Source: JAIQFF01 sp963725615
Lineage (GTDB): Bacteria; Acidobacteriota; Terriglobia; Terriglobales; Acidobacteriaceae
Assembly: GCA_963725615.1 (NCBI GenBank)
Contig: CAVRZO010000006.1
Location: forward strand, 62,001 to 126,000
Reading direction: 5' to 3'
Length of the DNA stretch: 64,000 bases
Shown here in pieces: positions 34,930 through 44,043 of this stretch. A program made the position numbers and the translations under genes. The notes under the pieces were generated by a model. The model was not told where the DNA came from. It saw nothing but the letters and a program-made list of their open reading frames with translations, and did no database searches. Within the stretch, counting starts at the first letter, position 1. Each line of letters begins with the position of its first letter.

Positions 34930-35460
34930 TTACAGGTTGGAAACCGGCTGGCTGCCGCGACTCGGAGCGAAGCCACTGTCGGCTGGATCAGCGACCCACT
35001 GCCATGCCCGGCGCCCGTTTTCCCGCACTACCGTTCTGGCTTCGCCGTATTCCACCAGCCGGTTGAGCACCGTGGTGACCGAAGCCAGGGGATCTTTGTG
35101 GCGGAGTAACACCGGCGGAATTCTTCGCTGAATGTGCTCGCATACCTCGCGGGCCCCCAGCGGGCGCGCCGCTTCCATCAGCACCATGCGGCAAGCCTTG
35201 GTGAAGCCGGGCTGGCGGCCGCCGCTTTTGCGGTCCACCAGTTCCAGCAGTTCGTCGCTGAGCACTTCATCGCCGAAGAGGTTGGCCAGTCCGACAATGG
35301 TTTGCTTCACCGTGCCGATGCGCTTCATCACATCGGCGCGCTGCCGCATGAGCTGGCGCAACTCCTCATGCGCCGCCTTCACCACTTCCTGCACGTGAGG
35401 ATCTGAACTGCCGGGAAGACTTCTGTTTCCCGCGCCATTGCCACTACGCCCGATGTCCAT
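34930..35460 (-). CDS. Winged-helix (HARE-HTH-like) regulatory protein
   Basis: About 176 residues from the ATG at 35460; the longer frame adds a Gly-rich, unlikely N-terminus. Residues ~25-60 look like a short coiled coil (E-V-V-K-A-A-H-E-E-L-R-Q-L-M-R-Q-R). The C-terminal ~85 residues (G-F-T-K-A-C-R-M-V-L-M-E-A-A-R-P-L-G-A-R-E-V ... D-P-L-A-S-V-T-T-V-L-N-R-L-V-E-Y-G-E-A) form a winged helix of the type in the HARE-HTH family. Probably DNA binding; target unknown. Confidence 0.65.
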   Translation of the reverse strand: MDIGRSGNGAGNRSLPGSSDPHVQEVVKAAHEELRQLMRQRADVMKRIGTVKQTIVGLANLFGDEVLSDELLELVDRKSGGRQPGFTKACRMVLMEAARPLGAREVCEHIQRRIPPVLLRHKDPLASVTTVLNRLVEYGEARTVVRENGRRAWQWVADPADSGFAPSRGSQPVSNL

Positions 35461-36029
35461 GACCCACCTTCCGGGGCCGAACCGGCCAGCCCCTCCGCAT
35501 TCCGTTGCGGCGCCCGCCCCCAACCACACCACTGCGTGAGTTCTGATACGTCAGCGCCCGGCCCTTAGTTCCATCTTCCGCGAAGAGATGCCAAGCGAAG
35601 CTCCACTCGGGTCCCGAAAACTACTCAATCGATTCAGTCACCGCTCGATTGAGGGTCGCGCGCAACCGCGTTATGCTGCCTTAGACGTGGTCAGTGGGGA
35701 AAGGTTAAGGCGAACAAATGTAAAATCGGTGTGGCCCCTGATGTCCATATTGATTCGTGATCGAGTCGTGCCAGATGCGCTCTCTCCCGCGTCGGTCGCC
35801 TGGTTCAGGCTATTCGGATTTCCATATTTTCAAACGTGAATTCGCTTCCAAAGTTGGGATCCTGCGTAGCAGAACGGACAGTTTCTGTTAGCTTCAGGCC
35901 TGTGTTGGTACGAAAACCCGGAGGCATAGCAGGTTCGTCCCCGGTGTGTTCCTTCTTGACAAAACCGAAACAACTGATAAAGTTCGACTTAATTGTCCCA
36001 ATTTCGATATATCTCCAGGTGCTGACGCA
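35461..36029. other. Gene-free region with a promoter near its right end
   Basis: Two short forward frames here (83 and 65 codons) have no RBS, no family signature and atypical composition, so I do not call them. The local A+T content is higher than the surroundings. The only clear signal is the promoter at 35956-35983. Confidence 0.5.
35956..35983 (+). promoter_or_regulatory. Sigma-70-type promoter
   Basis: TTGACA (35956-35961), 16 nt, TAAAGT (35978-35983). It faces the small coiled-coil gene at 36030; the predicted transcript start gives a leader of about 40 nt. Confidence 0.6.
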
Positions 36030-36278
36030 ATGAAGAACGTTTATGAGGTTCTAAGGCAGAAAGAGCTTGAGTTGTCCAGGCTGGAAAAAGAGGTAGAGGC
36101 GTTGCGCGTAGCCGCGCCGCTTCTGTCGGAAGACAAGGAAGCCGGTAATGACAACAAGCCGACTTTGGCCGCGACAGCAACCCAGACGCCTATCCGAATT
36201 CCGCAGCCGGCGGTCAATACCGCTCCGCAAGCCGCCCGCGCCGCCGGGTGGGAAGACACCGCCAAGCGCTGGCCCTAG
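36030..36278 (+). CDS. Small coiled-coil protein, acidobacterial type
   Basis: 82 residues. Starts M-K-N-V-Y-E-V-L-R-Q-K-E-L-E-L-S-R-L-E-K-E-V-E-A-L-R, a heptad pattern consistent with a short coiled coil, and ends in a polar Ala/Pro/Thr-rich tail. Similar short proteins with this N-terminus are common in acidobacteria; their role is unknown. A good promoter lies upstream. Confidence 0.65.
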   Translation: MKNVYEVLRQKELELSRLEKEVEALRVAAPLLSEDKEAGNDNKPTLAATATQTPIRIPQPAVNTAPQAARAAGWEDTAKRWP

Positions 36279-36560
36279 CCGCGTCGTTGGCGAACGATCT
36301 GCCAGGAATGGCAGGCGAATCGATCTGGCCCGGAGCGTGGCTCCGGGCTATAACTTTCTGGGAACAAATGAGGATGCGGACGCCCGGTTCGTACCGACCG
36401 GAGAGCGCGGGATGCCAGTCGCCTCCGCGGCCCCTGCGGCCCAGATCGGACAGGCCGGCATCGAATCGCGGAAATCGAGCCAAGGCGTCTCGCGTCCGAG
36501 CGTTTCGAGTCCGGCCTTTTCGAGACAGAGCAGATCGAGTCAAATCAGATCGAGCCAAAC

Positions 36561-37466
36561 ATGACCGCTTCAGGACACCCTTCATCGGGCTTCAGCGGAG
36601 TCCGCCGCCGTATCCCTCGCTATTCGGTGGCCATCCCCGTTGATATTACGGTGTTGAGGTCGGGGGGGCCCGCCAGCATTCCCGGACGTTCTCTCGATCT
36701 CGGAGAAGGCGGCGTGGCCGCGGTACTGGCAGCAGAACTTCAACTGGGAGAGTGGGTGGCAGTCGAGTTCCAGTTGCCCAATGCCACCCAGGCGCTCCAG
36801 ACCAAAGCGGTCGTACGGCATCACAACCAGCTGCGCTGTGGCTTCGAGTTTCTGGGACTGTCGGGCGATCAGCGGTCCATGATCCGGCGCTGGGCGGGAA
36901 ACAGCAAGCCTATTCCGATTCGAGAGCCCAGCGCGCCGGTTTCCCCTCCCACCCCGGTCGCAACCGCCGCTGCTGCGAAGCTGACCCCGCAACTACCCAC
37001 GGCGCCAGTACTGCCTGCGCGCCGGAAGGTCGTCCCGCCGCGCAATCGCGCCCTGGACAGGCTCCAGCGGCTGACGTTGATCTTATTGCTGGTGGTTGGC
37101 AGCTGGGCGGCGTGGCAATGGCACCGCGGGTGGCAGCAACTGGAAGCAAGTACGGCAAAGAAAGACGCGCATGCGCAGCCTCCCGCCGCCAAGATCCCCC
37201 CGGATGTGATGGAGCGGTTGCTCATCCGCAGGGTTGACCCGGTCTATCCGGAAGCCGCGCGCCGGGCCAATGTGCAGGGTGTAGTCGTGCTCGACGCGAT
37301 CATCTCGGCGGAGGGCACGGTGGTGAACCTTCATCCCGTCAGCGGCCCCGATGCGCTGGTCTCCGCCGCGATGGACGCGGCGCGCTGGTGGCGCTTCCGC
37401 CCTTACCGTGCCCGGGGCGAGCCTGCCGTGGTTGAGACCACGCTGTCGGTCGAGTTCCGCCCCTAG
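36561..37466 (+). CDS. PilZ domain - membrane helix - TonB C-terminal domain fusion
   Basis: 301 residues. Residues ~14-112 are a PilZ-like domain: R-R-R-I-P-R (15-20) fits the c-di-GMP RxxxR motif, and D-L-G-E-G-G (46-51) stands where (D/N)-x-S-x-x-G is expected, with Ser replaced by Gly. A Pro/Ala linker and membrane helix (171-187) follow, then a TonB C-terminal domain (222-300) with R-R-V-D-P-V-Y-P-E-A-A-R-R-A-N-V-Q-G. The arrangement places the PilZ domain in the cytoplasm and the TonB domain in the periplasm. No ExbBD gene is adjacent; it could use the 8-10 kb motor. Confidence 0.82.
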   Translation: MTASGHPSSGFSGVRRRIPRYSVAIPVDITVLRSGGPASIPGRSLDLGEGGVAAVLAAELQLGEWVAVEFQLPNATQALQTKAVVRHHNQLRCGFEFLGLSGDQRSMIRRWAGNSKPIPIREPSAPVSPPTPVATAAAAKLTPQLPTAPVLPARRKVVPPRNRALDRLQRLTLILLLVVGSWAAWQWHRGWQQLEASTAKKDAHAQPPAAKIPPDVMERLLIRRVDPVYPEAARRANVQGVVVLDAIISAEGTVVNLHPVSGPDALVSAAMDAARWWRFRPYRARGEPAVVETTLSVEFRP

Positions 37467-37781
37467 GGGGCGGGAGGAAAAAGGACGGGAAGGGCACGAG
37501 TTCACTGGTGCCACAAGCCGGGCGCAAGCGCGGCGGCTTCGGCCGGTGAGGTCCACTTGTCCGTCCCTGAAAAACGACACGCAGAACATTCAGAAAGCTG
37601 ACCTGGCCTCTACCAGCACACCCCAGCGGCTCGAAGCCGCGGCCAGAGCCAGCGCTTTTGCGGCGCGAGTGAACTCGTGCCCTTCCCAAAGCCTCTTCGA
37701 ACCCGGGTGGAGGGCTGTTCGGGCTTTGCTTCCTCAGCCCGTCATCTGCGACACTGACTTCGATTCACCAGACGCAACCAC
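37467..37781. repeat. REPIN-like pair between the PilZ-TonB gene and mutL
   Basis: REP units at 37495-37552 (GGGCACGAGTTCACTGGTGCC then GCGGCTTCGGCCGG) and, inverted, at 37624-37688 (CAGCGGCTCGAAGCCGC then GCGCGAGTGAACTCGTGC and CCTTCCC). The spacing of about 70 nt fits a REPIN. No gene is seen. Confidence 0.75.
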
Positions 37782-39824
37782 ATGGGCAGAATCCACGTTC
37801 TCTCCGAAAACGTCGCCAACAAAATCGCCGCTGGCGAAGTGGTGGAGCGCCCGGCTTCGGTGGCCAAGGAGCTGCTCGAAAATTCGCTCGACGCCGGCGC
37901 GACCCGCATCCGGATTCAGGTTGAAGCCGGAGGCAAAAAGCTGATCCAGATTACCGACAACGGCTGCGGTATGGTACGCGATGACGCTCTGCTGGCCTTC
38001 GAGCGTCACGCCACGTCGAAAATCAAGAACGCGGAAGACTTGCTCAGCGTAGCCACGCTGGGCTTCCGGGGAGAGGCGTTGCCTTCGATCGCTTCGGTCT
38101 CGCGTTTGCGGCTGGAAACCCGGGTGCACGACGAGGTTTCGGGAACCATCATCGAGATCAACGGCGGCAAGATCTTCAAGGTGGAAGAAGCGGGATTGCC
38201 GCCGGGAACCTCCATCGCCGTCCGCGACCTTTTCTTCAATATTCCGGCGCGAAAGAAGTTTCTTAAAGCGGAGTCCACTGAACTCTCTCACATTGCCTCG
38301 CTCGTGACTCATTACGCCCTGGCTCATCCCGACAAGCATTTCGAACTGCATTCCGCCACCAACGCCATGCTGGTGGCGCCGCCGGTTGCGGGATACAGCG
38401 AGCGCGTGTATCAGGTTTTCGGCAAAGAAGTTCTCGACCAGCTGATTCCGATCGCCGCCGTACAACCGCTCGAACGCATCGGTCTACCGCAACCCCCACC
38501 CTGGCGCAGAAAGGAAGAAGACCAGTGTGGCGCGGGCGCTCCCGCCCGCGAACAGCCGGCACCCGGAAACCAAGCGAAAGATGTCCACGAAGAAGATGTC
38601 GCAGAATCCCCGGACTTCGGCGAATTTCGGGTGCACGGTTTCGTCTCCAAGCCCGAAATCCAGAAACTGAACCGCAACTCGATCTACGTCTTCGTCAACG
38701 GACGCCTGATCCGCGACCGCCTGGTCCAGCACGCCATCATCGAGGCCTACCGCAACATCCTGCCGCCTACGGTGTTCCCAGTGGTGCTGCTTTTTCTCGA
38801 CTTGCCGCCCGGCGAAGTGGACGTCAATGTGCATCCATCGAAAACCGAAGTCCGTTTCCGCCAGCAGAGCGTGATGCACGATTTTGTGCGCGAGTCGATC
38901 CGCGCCGCGCTTATGAAGGCGCGCCCCGTGCCTCAGTTCGCGGTAGAAATCAGCGCCCATCCCAGTGCCAGTCCGTCGCTGACGGGAGGAAGAGTCTCTT
39001 CGCCCGAGGCCGCAGCCTGGCCTTCTCTCCATACGTCGGGCGGGTTGCAGCCGTTCAGTTTGCAGGCACCGGTTGCGCTGCCGGTCAGCGAGCGCTTCCA
39101 GTTCGGGGAAGGCATTTCGGTAGACGGCAACGCGGCCCTGTCCCTGGTTCGCGCCCCCGAACCGGTGCCGGACCCGATCCCCAACGACGGCTGCGCTCCG
39201 CCCATTCCCGGCGAAGCAGAAATTCCGAGCGATCTGGCTCCCGCACTGGCCTCGCTCAAACCCCTGGGCCAGATTCGCGACTCCTTCATCCTCGCGGTGA
39301 ATCCTGAAGGCCTGTGGATCGTCGACCAGCACGTGGCCCACGAGCGCGTGCTATTCGAGAAAATCCTGAAGCAGCGAGCGGCGCAAAAAGTCGAGAGCCA
39401 GCGCCTGCTGCTGCCGCTGGTGATCGAACTCACGCTGGCGCAACAAGCCGTCTTCGCCGACATCGCGGATGAACTGGCGAAGAACGGATTCGAAGTCGAA
39501 CCCTTCGGCGCGCGCAGCGTCGCGGTAAAGATCGCGCCCGCCGGGATTGACGCTTCTGCCGTCGAGCACATGCTGCATGAATTGCTCGACCAGTTTTCCC
39601 GCGAGGAGCAGGTCTTGAACCTGGAGAAGATTCGGGCGCGCATCGCCGCCTCCATCGCTTGTCACGCCGCCATCAAGGTCAACATGCCGCTCGAGCAAAA
39701 CAAAATGGAATGGCTGCTGGCGGAATTGGCCAAGACTGACTGTCCCATGACCTGCCCGCACGGAAGGCCGGTAGTTCTGCGATACTCGATGAAGGACATT
39801 CAGAAAGCGTTTAAGAGAATCTAG
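37782..39824 (+). CDS. mutL: DNA mismatch repair protein MutL (endonuclease type)
   Basis: 680 residues. The N-terminal GHKL ATPase has E-L-L-E-N-S-L-D-A-G-A, D-N-G-C-G-M and G-F-R-G-E-A-L. The C-terminal dimerisation domain carries the endonuclease motif D-Q-H-V-A-H-E-R-V-L-F-E together with A-C-H-A-A and C-P-H-G-R-P, so it should nick DNA, as in bacteria without MutH. Residues ~235-277 form an extra low-complexity segment, and the part at ~249-257 (C-G-A-G-A-P-A-R) is a family B palindrome read in frame. No mutS is in the window. Confidence 0.93.
   Translation: MGRIHVLSENVANKIAAGEVVERPASVAKELLENSLDAGATRIRIQVEAGGKKLIQITDNGCGMVRDDALLAFERHATSKIKNAEDLLSVATLGFRGEALPSIASVSRLRLETRVHDEVSGTIIEINGGKIFKVEEAGLPPGTSIAVRDLFFNIPARKKFLKAESTELSHIASLVTHYALAHPDKHFELHSATNAMLVAPPVAGYSERVYQVFGKEVLDQLIPIAAVQPLERIGLPQPPPWRRKEEDQCGAGAPAREQPAPGNQAKDVHEEDVAESPDFGEFRVHGFVSKPEIQKLNRNSIYVFVNGRLIRDRLVQHAIIEAYRNILPPTVFPVVLLFLDLPPGEVDVNVHPSKTEVRFRQQSVMHDFVRESIRAALMKARPVPQFAVEISAHPSASPSLTGGRVSSPEAAAWPSLHTSGGLQPFSLQAPVALPVSERFQFGEGISVDGNAALSLVRAPEPVPDPIPNDGCAPPIPGEAEIPSDLAPALASLKPLGQIRDSFILAVNPEGLWIVDQHVAHERVLFEKILKQRAAQKVESQRLLLPLVIELTLAQQAVFADIADELAKNGFEVEPFGARSVAVKIAPAGIDASAVEHMLHELLDQFSREEQVLNLEKIRARIAASIACHAAIKVNMPLEQNKMEWLLAELAKTDCPMTCPHGRPVVLRYSMKDIQKAFKRI
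38525..38550. repeat. Family B half palindrome inside mutL
   Basis: GTGTGGCGCGGGCG CTCC CGCCCGCG is nearly identical to an arm of the element at 19203-19278. It lies in the loop between the ATPase subdomains of mutL. Confidence 0.85.
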
Positions 39825-39829
39825 AGAAG

Positions 39830-39850
39830 CAGCTTTCAGCCATCAGCTAC
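39830..39850. repeat. Heptamer array CAGCTTT/CAGCCAT/CAGCTAC
   Basis: Three contiguous 7-nt units starting 6 nt after the mutL stop codon. The first two units also occur at 18577 and 56014. Confidence 0.72.
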
Positions 39851-39898
39851 TCGAATGTTACGCTGATCATGCAAACCAAATAGCTGACGGCTGTTTTT

Positions 39899-40870
39899 AT
39901 GACTGAACAAGAACTCGATCAGCTCCGGCGTGATAAGTGGCACCTGAACGGCGCACCGGTGCGCACGTTCGATGATGCCCGTCGCTTTATCGAGTTGGTC
40001 GGATTCTGCCTGATGTATCCCATGCGCAAACCGCTGCTGGCGCCTACTTTCATCGGCGCCTGGACGGGATCGGACAAACATCTGCCCATGCAGCAGCATG
40101 CTTATGCGGATCCGCGGGCTCGTGAAGCCACCGAAATCATGGTTCGCCTGCTGCGCAATCATGACGCTTTTGAAGCCAACCAGTTCGAAGAGAACAACGC
40201 CTTCCTGGTGGCTGGGTCGATCTTTCCTTATTTCTACGCGCTGGTAGGGGAACGTAATCCCAAACAGACGCCGCAGCCCAAGCCGCGTTCGGAGTATTCT
40301 CCGCTGGCCTGCGATGCTTTCGAGCTGATCCGCCGCGCGGGACCGATCTCGAAACAAAAGATGCGCGAAGACCTGGGCGGAAGCATCTCGTTTGTCGCTC
40401 TCGACCACGCTTTGGGCGAGCTTTGGTCAAAGCTGCGCATCACGCGTGTGGATTACAAACCTGAGGAGGGCGCGTCCTGGGACGTGCTTTACCGCTGGGC
40501 CCCGGATGCGGTGCGCGAGGGCATCGGGCTGTCGGTGGGTGAAGCGCTTTCGGCGCTGTTGTCAAAATATCTGGATTGCGTCATCGCCGCCGACCAGCAG
40601 GAAGTGGAATCTTTTTTCGGCAATTTTGTCCCGCGCTCCCGGGTGAAGGAAGCGATCAACGCACTCCAGGCCGCGCGGGAACTGGATTTCATTCGCGTGG
40701 GCAACCGCTCCCTCATTCAGCTCGCGCAACCCAAAGCTCCCGTGATCCCCAGGGTCCGCCCAGGAACTGGCAGCTCGGCCTCTCCGACAAGGCCGCCGGC
40801 ACAGAAAAACCGGGCCACCGATTTACGCGGATCTTCACGGATCAGATCAGATAGAAGAAAATTCGTGTGA
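39899..40870 (+). CDS. Winged-helix protein, possibly AlkZ-related
   Basis: 323 residues, soluble. A region with L-A-C-D-A-F-E-L-I-R-R-A-G-P-I-S-K-Q-K-M-R-E-D-L-G-G and D-H-A-L-G-E-L-W-S-K-L-R-I-T-R-V-D-Y looks like winged-helix units, and the whole recalls the AlkZ / HTH_42 DNA glycosylase family, though I cannot confirm its catalytic residues. The last ~40 residues are disordered and may extend past the natural end. It follows mutL on the same strand, which fits a DNA-repair role, but the assignment is tentative. Confidence 0.5.
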   Translation: MTEQELDQLRRDKWHLNGAPVRTFDDARRFIELVGFCLMYPMRKPLLAPTFIGAWTGSDKHLPMQQHAYADPRAREATEIMVRLLRNHDAFEANQFEENNAFLVAGSIFPYFYALVGERNPKQTPQPKPRSEYSPLACDAFELIRRAGPISKQKMREDLGGSISFVALDHALGELWSKLRITRVDYKPEEGASWDVLYRWAPDAVREGIGLSVGEALSALLSKYLDCVIAADQQEVESFFGNFVPRSRVKEAINALQAARELDFIRVGNRSLIQLAQPKAPVIPRVRPGTGSSASPTRPPAQKNRATDLRGSSRIRSDRRKFV

Positions 40871-40962
40871 TCGGTTTAAATCCGTGGCTAGTGTTTGCCT
40901 GACTTACCATTTCATTGGTCGTACGTCTATGTACAGGCCACCTGGCTCGGGAAGGTAGGTTT

Positions 40963-43053
40963 ATGCGTCTTTGTCTTCTTTTAGCAATCGTTTTCGCACT
41001 CTGTAGCGCGTCGCTTGCTCAAACGGCGCCGGCGTCGTCTTCCAGTTCCATGCCGGCCCTTGAGCACTTCAGCATCGATCAGGTGGACAAAACTCTCGAT
41101 CCCTGCTCTGACTTTTTCCAGTACGCCTGCAGCAAGTGGCTCAAGGCCAATCCGATTCCGCCCGACCAGGGCGGCTGGGGGACATTTAACGCGCTCGCCA
41201 TCTGGAACATCGCCGCCGTACGCAACACGCTGGAAGAAGCAGCGAAGCCTTCTCCCAACCGGACGCCGGTACAACAGAAAGTTGGAGATTACTACGCCTC
41301 CTGCATGGATGAGGACGCCATCAACAAGGCCGGCCTCAAACCGCTGCAACCCGTGCTCGACCGCATCAGTGGGATAAAAGACAAGTCCCAGCTTCCCGAG
41401 GTAATCGCTTCCATCCACCAGATCACCCGGCCCGCCAACCTGAGCTTCATTGACGCCGCCTATCAGGGGGTGTTGTTCGGAACCTATTCGCAGCCCAGCT
41501 TTGACGATGCCCGCGTGACCCTGGCGGCTCTCGATCAAGCCGGCATGGCTCTGCCCGGTCGCGAGTTCTACTTAAACGACGATGCGAAGTCCAAAGAGAT
41601 TCGCGAGAAATACGTCAAGCACGTGGCCCGCATGCTGGAGTTGAGTAGCGAAGCACCGGCCCAGGCCGCCAAGGATGCGCAATCTGTTCTGGCGATGGAG
41701 ACCGACCTGGCTAAAGCCGCCATGGACATTGTTCTGCGCCGCGATCCCAAGAACCAGAACAACAGAATGTCGCTGCCGCAGGTCCAGGCGCTCACGCCGT
41801 CCTTCAACTGGAGCCGTTACTTTGCCGCCATGCAGGCCCCGGCTTCGCCGCAGTACATGGTGCTGGCGCCCGGCTTCTTCCAGGGGATGGAAAAGCTGGT
41901 GCAGTCACATTCCATCGAACAATGGCAGGCCTATTTGCGCTGGTCGACGTTAAACGAGCTGGCGTCTTCGCTTAGTAAGCCCTTCGTCGAGGAAGATTTC
42001 GATTTCTTCGGGCGCACCCTCGGCGGCACCAAGGAGCTTCAACCCCGCTGGCGGCGCTGCTCCAACTACGCCGACAACGATCTGGGCGAGGCCGTCGGAC
42101 AGGCTTACGTCGCCAAATACTTTCCTCCGAAAAACAAAGAGCGCATGCTGCAGATGGTCAAGGCCATCAAGGCCGCGCTCGATCAGGACATCGATGCTGC
42201 CACCTGGATGTCGGACACGACCAAGAAAGCGGCGCACGCCAAGTTGGCCGCCCAGGTGGACAAGATCGGATATCCCGACCACTGGCGCGATTACTCATCA
42301 GTCGAGATCAAGCGCGACGACTTTCTGGGCAACGTGCAGCACTCGTCAAGTTTCGAGATCAAACGCCGCATTGCCAAATTTGGCCAGCCCGCCGACCGTT
42401 ACGAATGGGGCATGACGCCCCCGACGGTCAACGCCTACGAGGATGCCCAGGGCAACACCATCAATTTTCCCGCCGGCATTCTGCAGCCGCCATTCTTTGA
42501 CGCGTTGGCCAGCGATGCCATCAACTATGGCGCCATTGGCGCCGTGATTGGACACGAAATCACCCACGGCTACGACGATCAGGGACGCAAATTCGATGCG
42601 GATGGCAATCTGAAAGACTGGTGGACCGCCGCGGACGCCGCCAACTACGAGCAGCGCGACAAGTGCATCACCGATGAATATACCCAGGATGTTCCTGAGG
42701 CCGGCGTCAAGCAGAACGGCAAGCTCTCCGCGGGAGAAGATACGGCCGACAATGGAGGAGTCCATATCGCGCTGGCCGGTTTAGAGAACACCCTCAAGTC
42801 GCAGGGCAAGAGTCTGGACAACCAGGCTGCGGATGGCGCCACCGAACTGCAGAACTTCTTCCTCGCCTACGCCAATGTGTGGTGCGGAGAAGTGCGTCCC
42901 GAGATTGCGCGCACCGCGGTCATGACGCAGGGACACTCGCTCGCCCGCTATCGCGTAAACAACGTGCTCGGAAATATGCCGGAGTTCGCCCACGCGTTTG
43001 GCTGCCGCGCGGGACAGCCGATGGTTCACGCCAATGCCTGCCGCGTCTGGTAA
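40963..43053 (+). CDS. M13-family zinc metallopeptidase (PepO/neprilysin type)
   Basis: About 696 residues from the ATG at 40963. Signal peptide to A-S-L-A-Q. The catalytic zinc motif is H531-E-I-T-H535 within V-I-G-H-E-I-T-H-G-Y-D-D-Q-G-R; the third ligand is in G-E-D-T-A-D-N-G-G. The substrate motif N-A-Y (V-N-A-Y-E-D) is also present, and the C-terminus C-R-V-W matches the family. Likely a periplasmic endopeptidase that degrades small peptides. Confidence 0.92.
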   Translation: MRLCLLLAIVFALCSASLAQTAPASSSSSMPALEHFSIDQVDKTLDPCSDFFQYACSKWLKANPIPPDQGGWGTFNALAIWNIAAVRNTLEEAAKPSPNRTPVQQKVGDYYASCMDEDAINKAGLKPLQPVLDRISGIKDKSQLPEVIASIHQITRPANLSFIDAAYQGVLFGTYSQPSFDDARVTLAALDQAGMALPGREFYLNDDAKSKEIREKYVKHVARMLELSSEAPAQAAKDAQSVLAMETDLAKAAMDIVLRRDPKNQNNRMSLPQVQALTPSFNWSRYFAAMQAPASPQYMVLAPGFFQGMEKLVQSHSIEQWQAYLRWSTLNELASSLSKPFVEEDFDFFGRTLGGTKELQPRWRRCSNYADNDLGEAVGQAYVAKYFPPKNKERMLQMVKAIKAALDQDIDAATWMSDTTKKAAHAKLAAQVDKIGYPDHWRDYSSVEIKRDDFLGNVQHSSSFEIKRRIAKFGQPADRYEWGMTPPTVNAYEDAQGNTINFPAGILQPPFFDALASDAINYGAIGAVIGHEITHGYDDQGRKFDADGNLKDWWTAADAANYEQRDKCITDEYTQDVPEAGVKQNGKLSAGEDTADNGGVHIALAGLENTLKSQGKSLDNQAADGATELQNFFLAYANVWCGEVRPEIARTAVMTQGHSLARYRVNNVLGNMPEFAHAFGCRAGQPMVHANACRVW

Positions 43054-43331
43054 CAATGTCATCCTGAGCGACGCTCAGTATGACACCGCGCGCCGTCTTC
43101 CTCCGCGAGCCGACAGCGTCCGAGCAGCAGCGTCCCGGAGGGACGGCTGAAATATTTCCACAAACGCCGGTGGTCCGTTTCAGGCGTGCCTACAGAAGCG
43201 CACCCTCGCCCATTGCGCACCCGCCACTGAAGAGGCGGGCTACGATCAACGGTCCCTCCGGGACCTTTGCGTCGGCTTCGCCAACAATAAAGAAACATCT
43301 TTCTCCCCGTGTACAATTGTTACTCCCCGGG
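43054..43331. repeat. Repeat-bearing gap between the M13 peptidase and cmk
   Basis: Contains GTCATCCTGAGCGACGCTCAGTATGAC (43062-43084, a degenerate copy of the outer arms at 18606), then GGTCCCGGAGGGACGG-type palindromes (43130-43150 and 43250-43265). No gene is seen. The cmk start lies at the right end. Confidence 0.55.
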
Positions 43332-44015
43332 ATGACCGCGACCTCCGCACGCAAACTCATCATCGCCATCGACGGCCCTGCCGGCGCGGGCAAGAGCACC
43401 ATTGCCTCACGCCTGGCCCGCAAACTCGGCTACGTCAATCTGGAAAGCGGCGCCATGTACCGCGCCCTGGCGTTGAAAGCCATCGAATGGGATGTGTCCT
43501 TCGACGACGAACCCGCCCTGGTTAAGCTAGCCCACAACACGCGAATCCTGCTCGAACCCGGCATGAGCGGGAATCGGGTGATGCTCGACGGCCGCGACGT
43601 AAGCCAGCGGGTGCGGGAGCCCGATGTGACCGAGGCCGCCTCGCGGGTCTCGGTGCACCCCGGGGTGCGGCAGTGGATGGTCGCCCGGCAAAAGGAAATG
43701 GGAGCTGGTGGCGGCGTGGTCATGGAAGGCCGCGACATCGGCACCAAGGTCTTTCCCGCCGCCGACGTGAAAATCTTCCTCGACGCCGACCCCGTGGTAC
43801 GCGAACAGCGACGCTTGCAGCAGCAAAATGTTCGAGGAGCGGCGGCCCATGCCATCGCCGCGGAGCTGCGCGAGCGCGATCGCCGCGATCGTACCCGGCC
43901 CACGTCGCCCCTGGTCCCGGCCAGCGACGCACTGCTGCTTGATTCCACGCAAATGTCAGAAGACGAAGTGTTGCGGCGCGTGGAGGAAGTGGTGCAAAGC
44001 AAGCTTAAGGAGTGA
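43332..44015 (+). CDS. cmk: Cytidylate kinase
   Basis: 227 residues from the ATG at 43332. Phosphorylates CMP/dCMP. The P-loop G-P-A-G-A-G-K-S-T is at residues 15-23; G-Y-V-N-L-E-S-G-A-M-Y-R (CMP binding) and M-E-G-R-D-I-G-T-K-V-F-P are intact. The lid segment R-D-R-R-D-R-T-R is as expected. The upstream in-frame stretch is repeat DNA and excluded. Confidence 0.93.
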   Translation: MTATSARKLIIAIDGPAGAGKSTIASRLARKLGYVNLESGAMYRALALKAIEWDVSFDDEPALVKLAHNTRILLEPGMSGNRVMLDGRDVSQRVREPDVTEAASRVSVHPGVRQWMVARQKEMGAGGGVVMEGRDIGTKVFPAADVKIFLDADPVVREQRRLQQQNVRGAAAHAIAAELRERDRRDRTRPTSPLVPASDALLLDSTQMSEDEVLRRVEEVVQSKLKE

Positions 44016-44043
44016 GCGCCTGCCTCCTTCGACCACCAGCCGA

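Noticed and set aside
35588..36033. Two short plus-strand frames (83 and 65 codons)
   Set aside because: No RBS, odd composition, no similarity to any recognised family. The true start in this frame region is the ATG at 36030.
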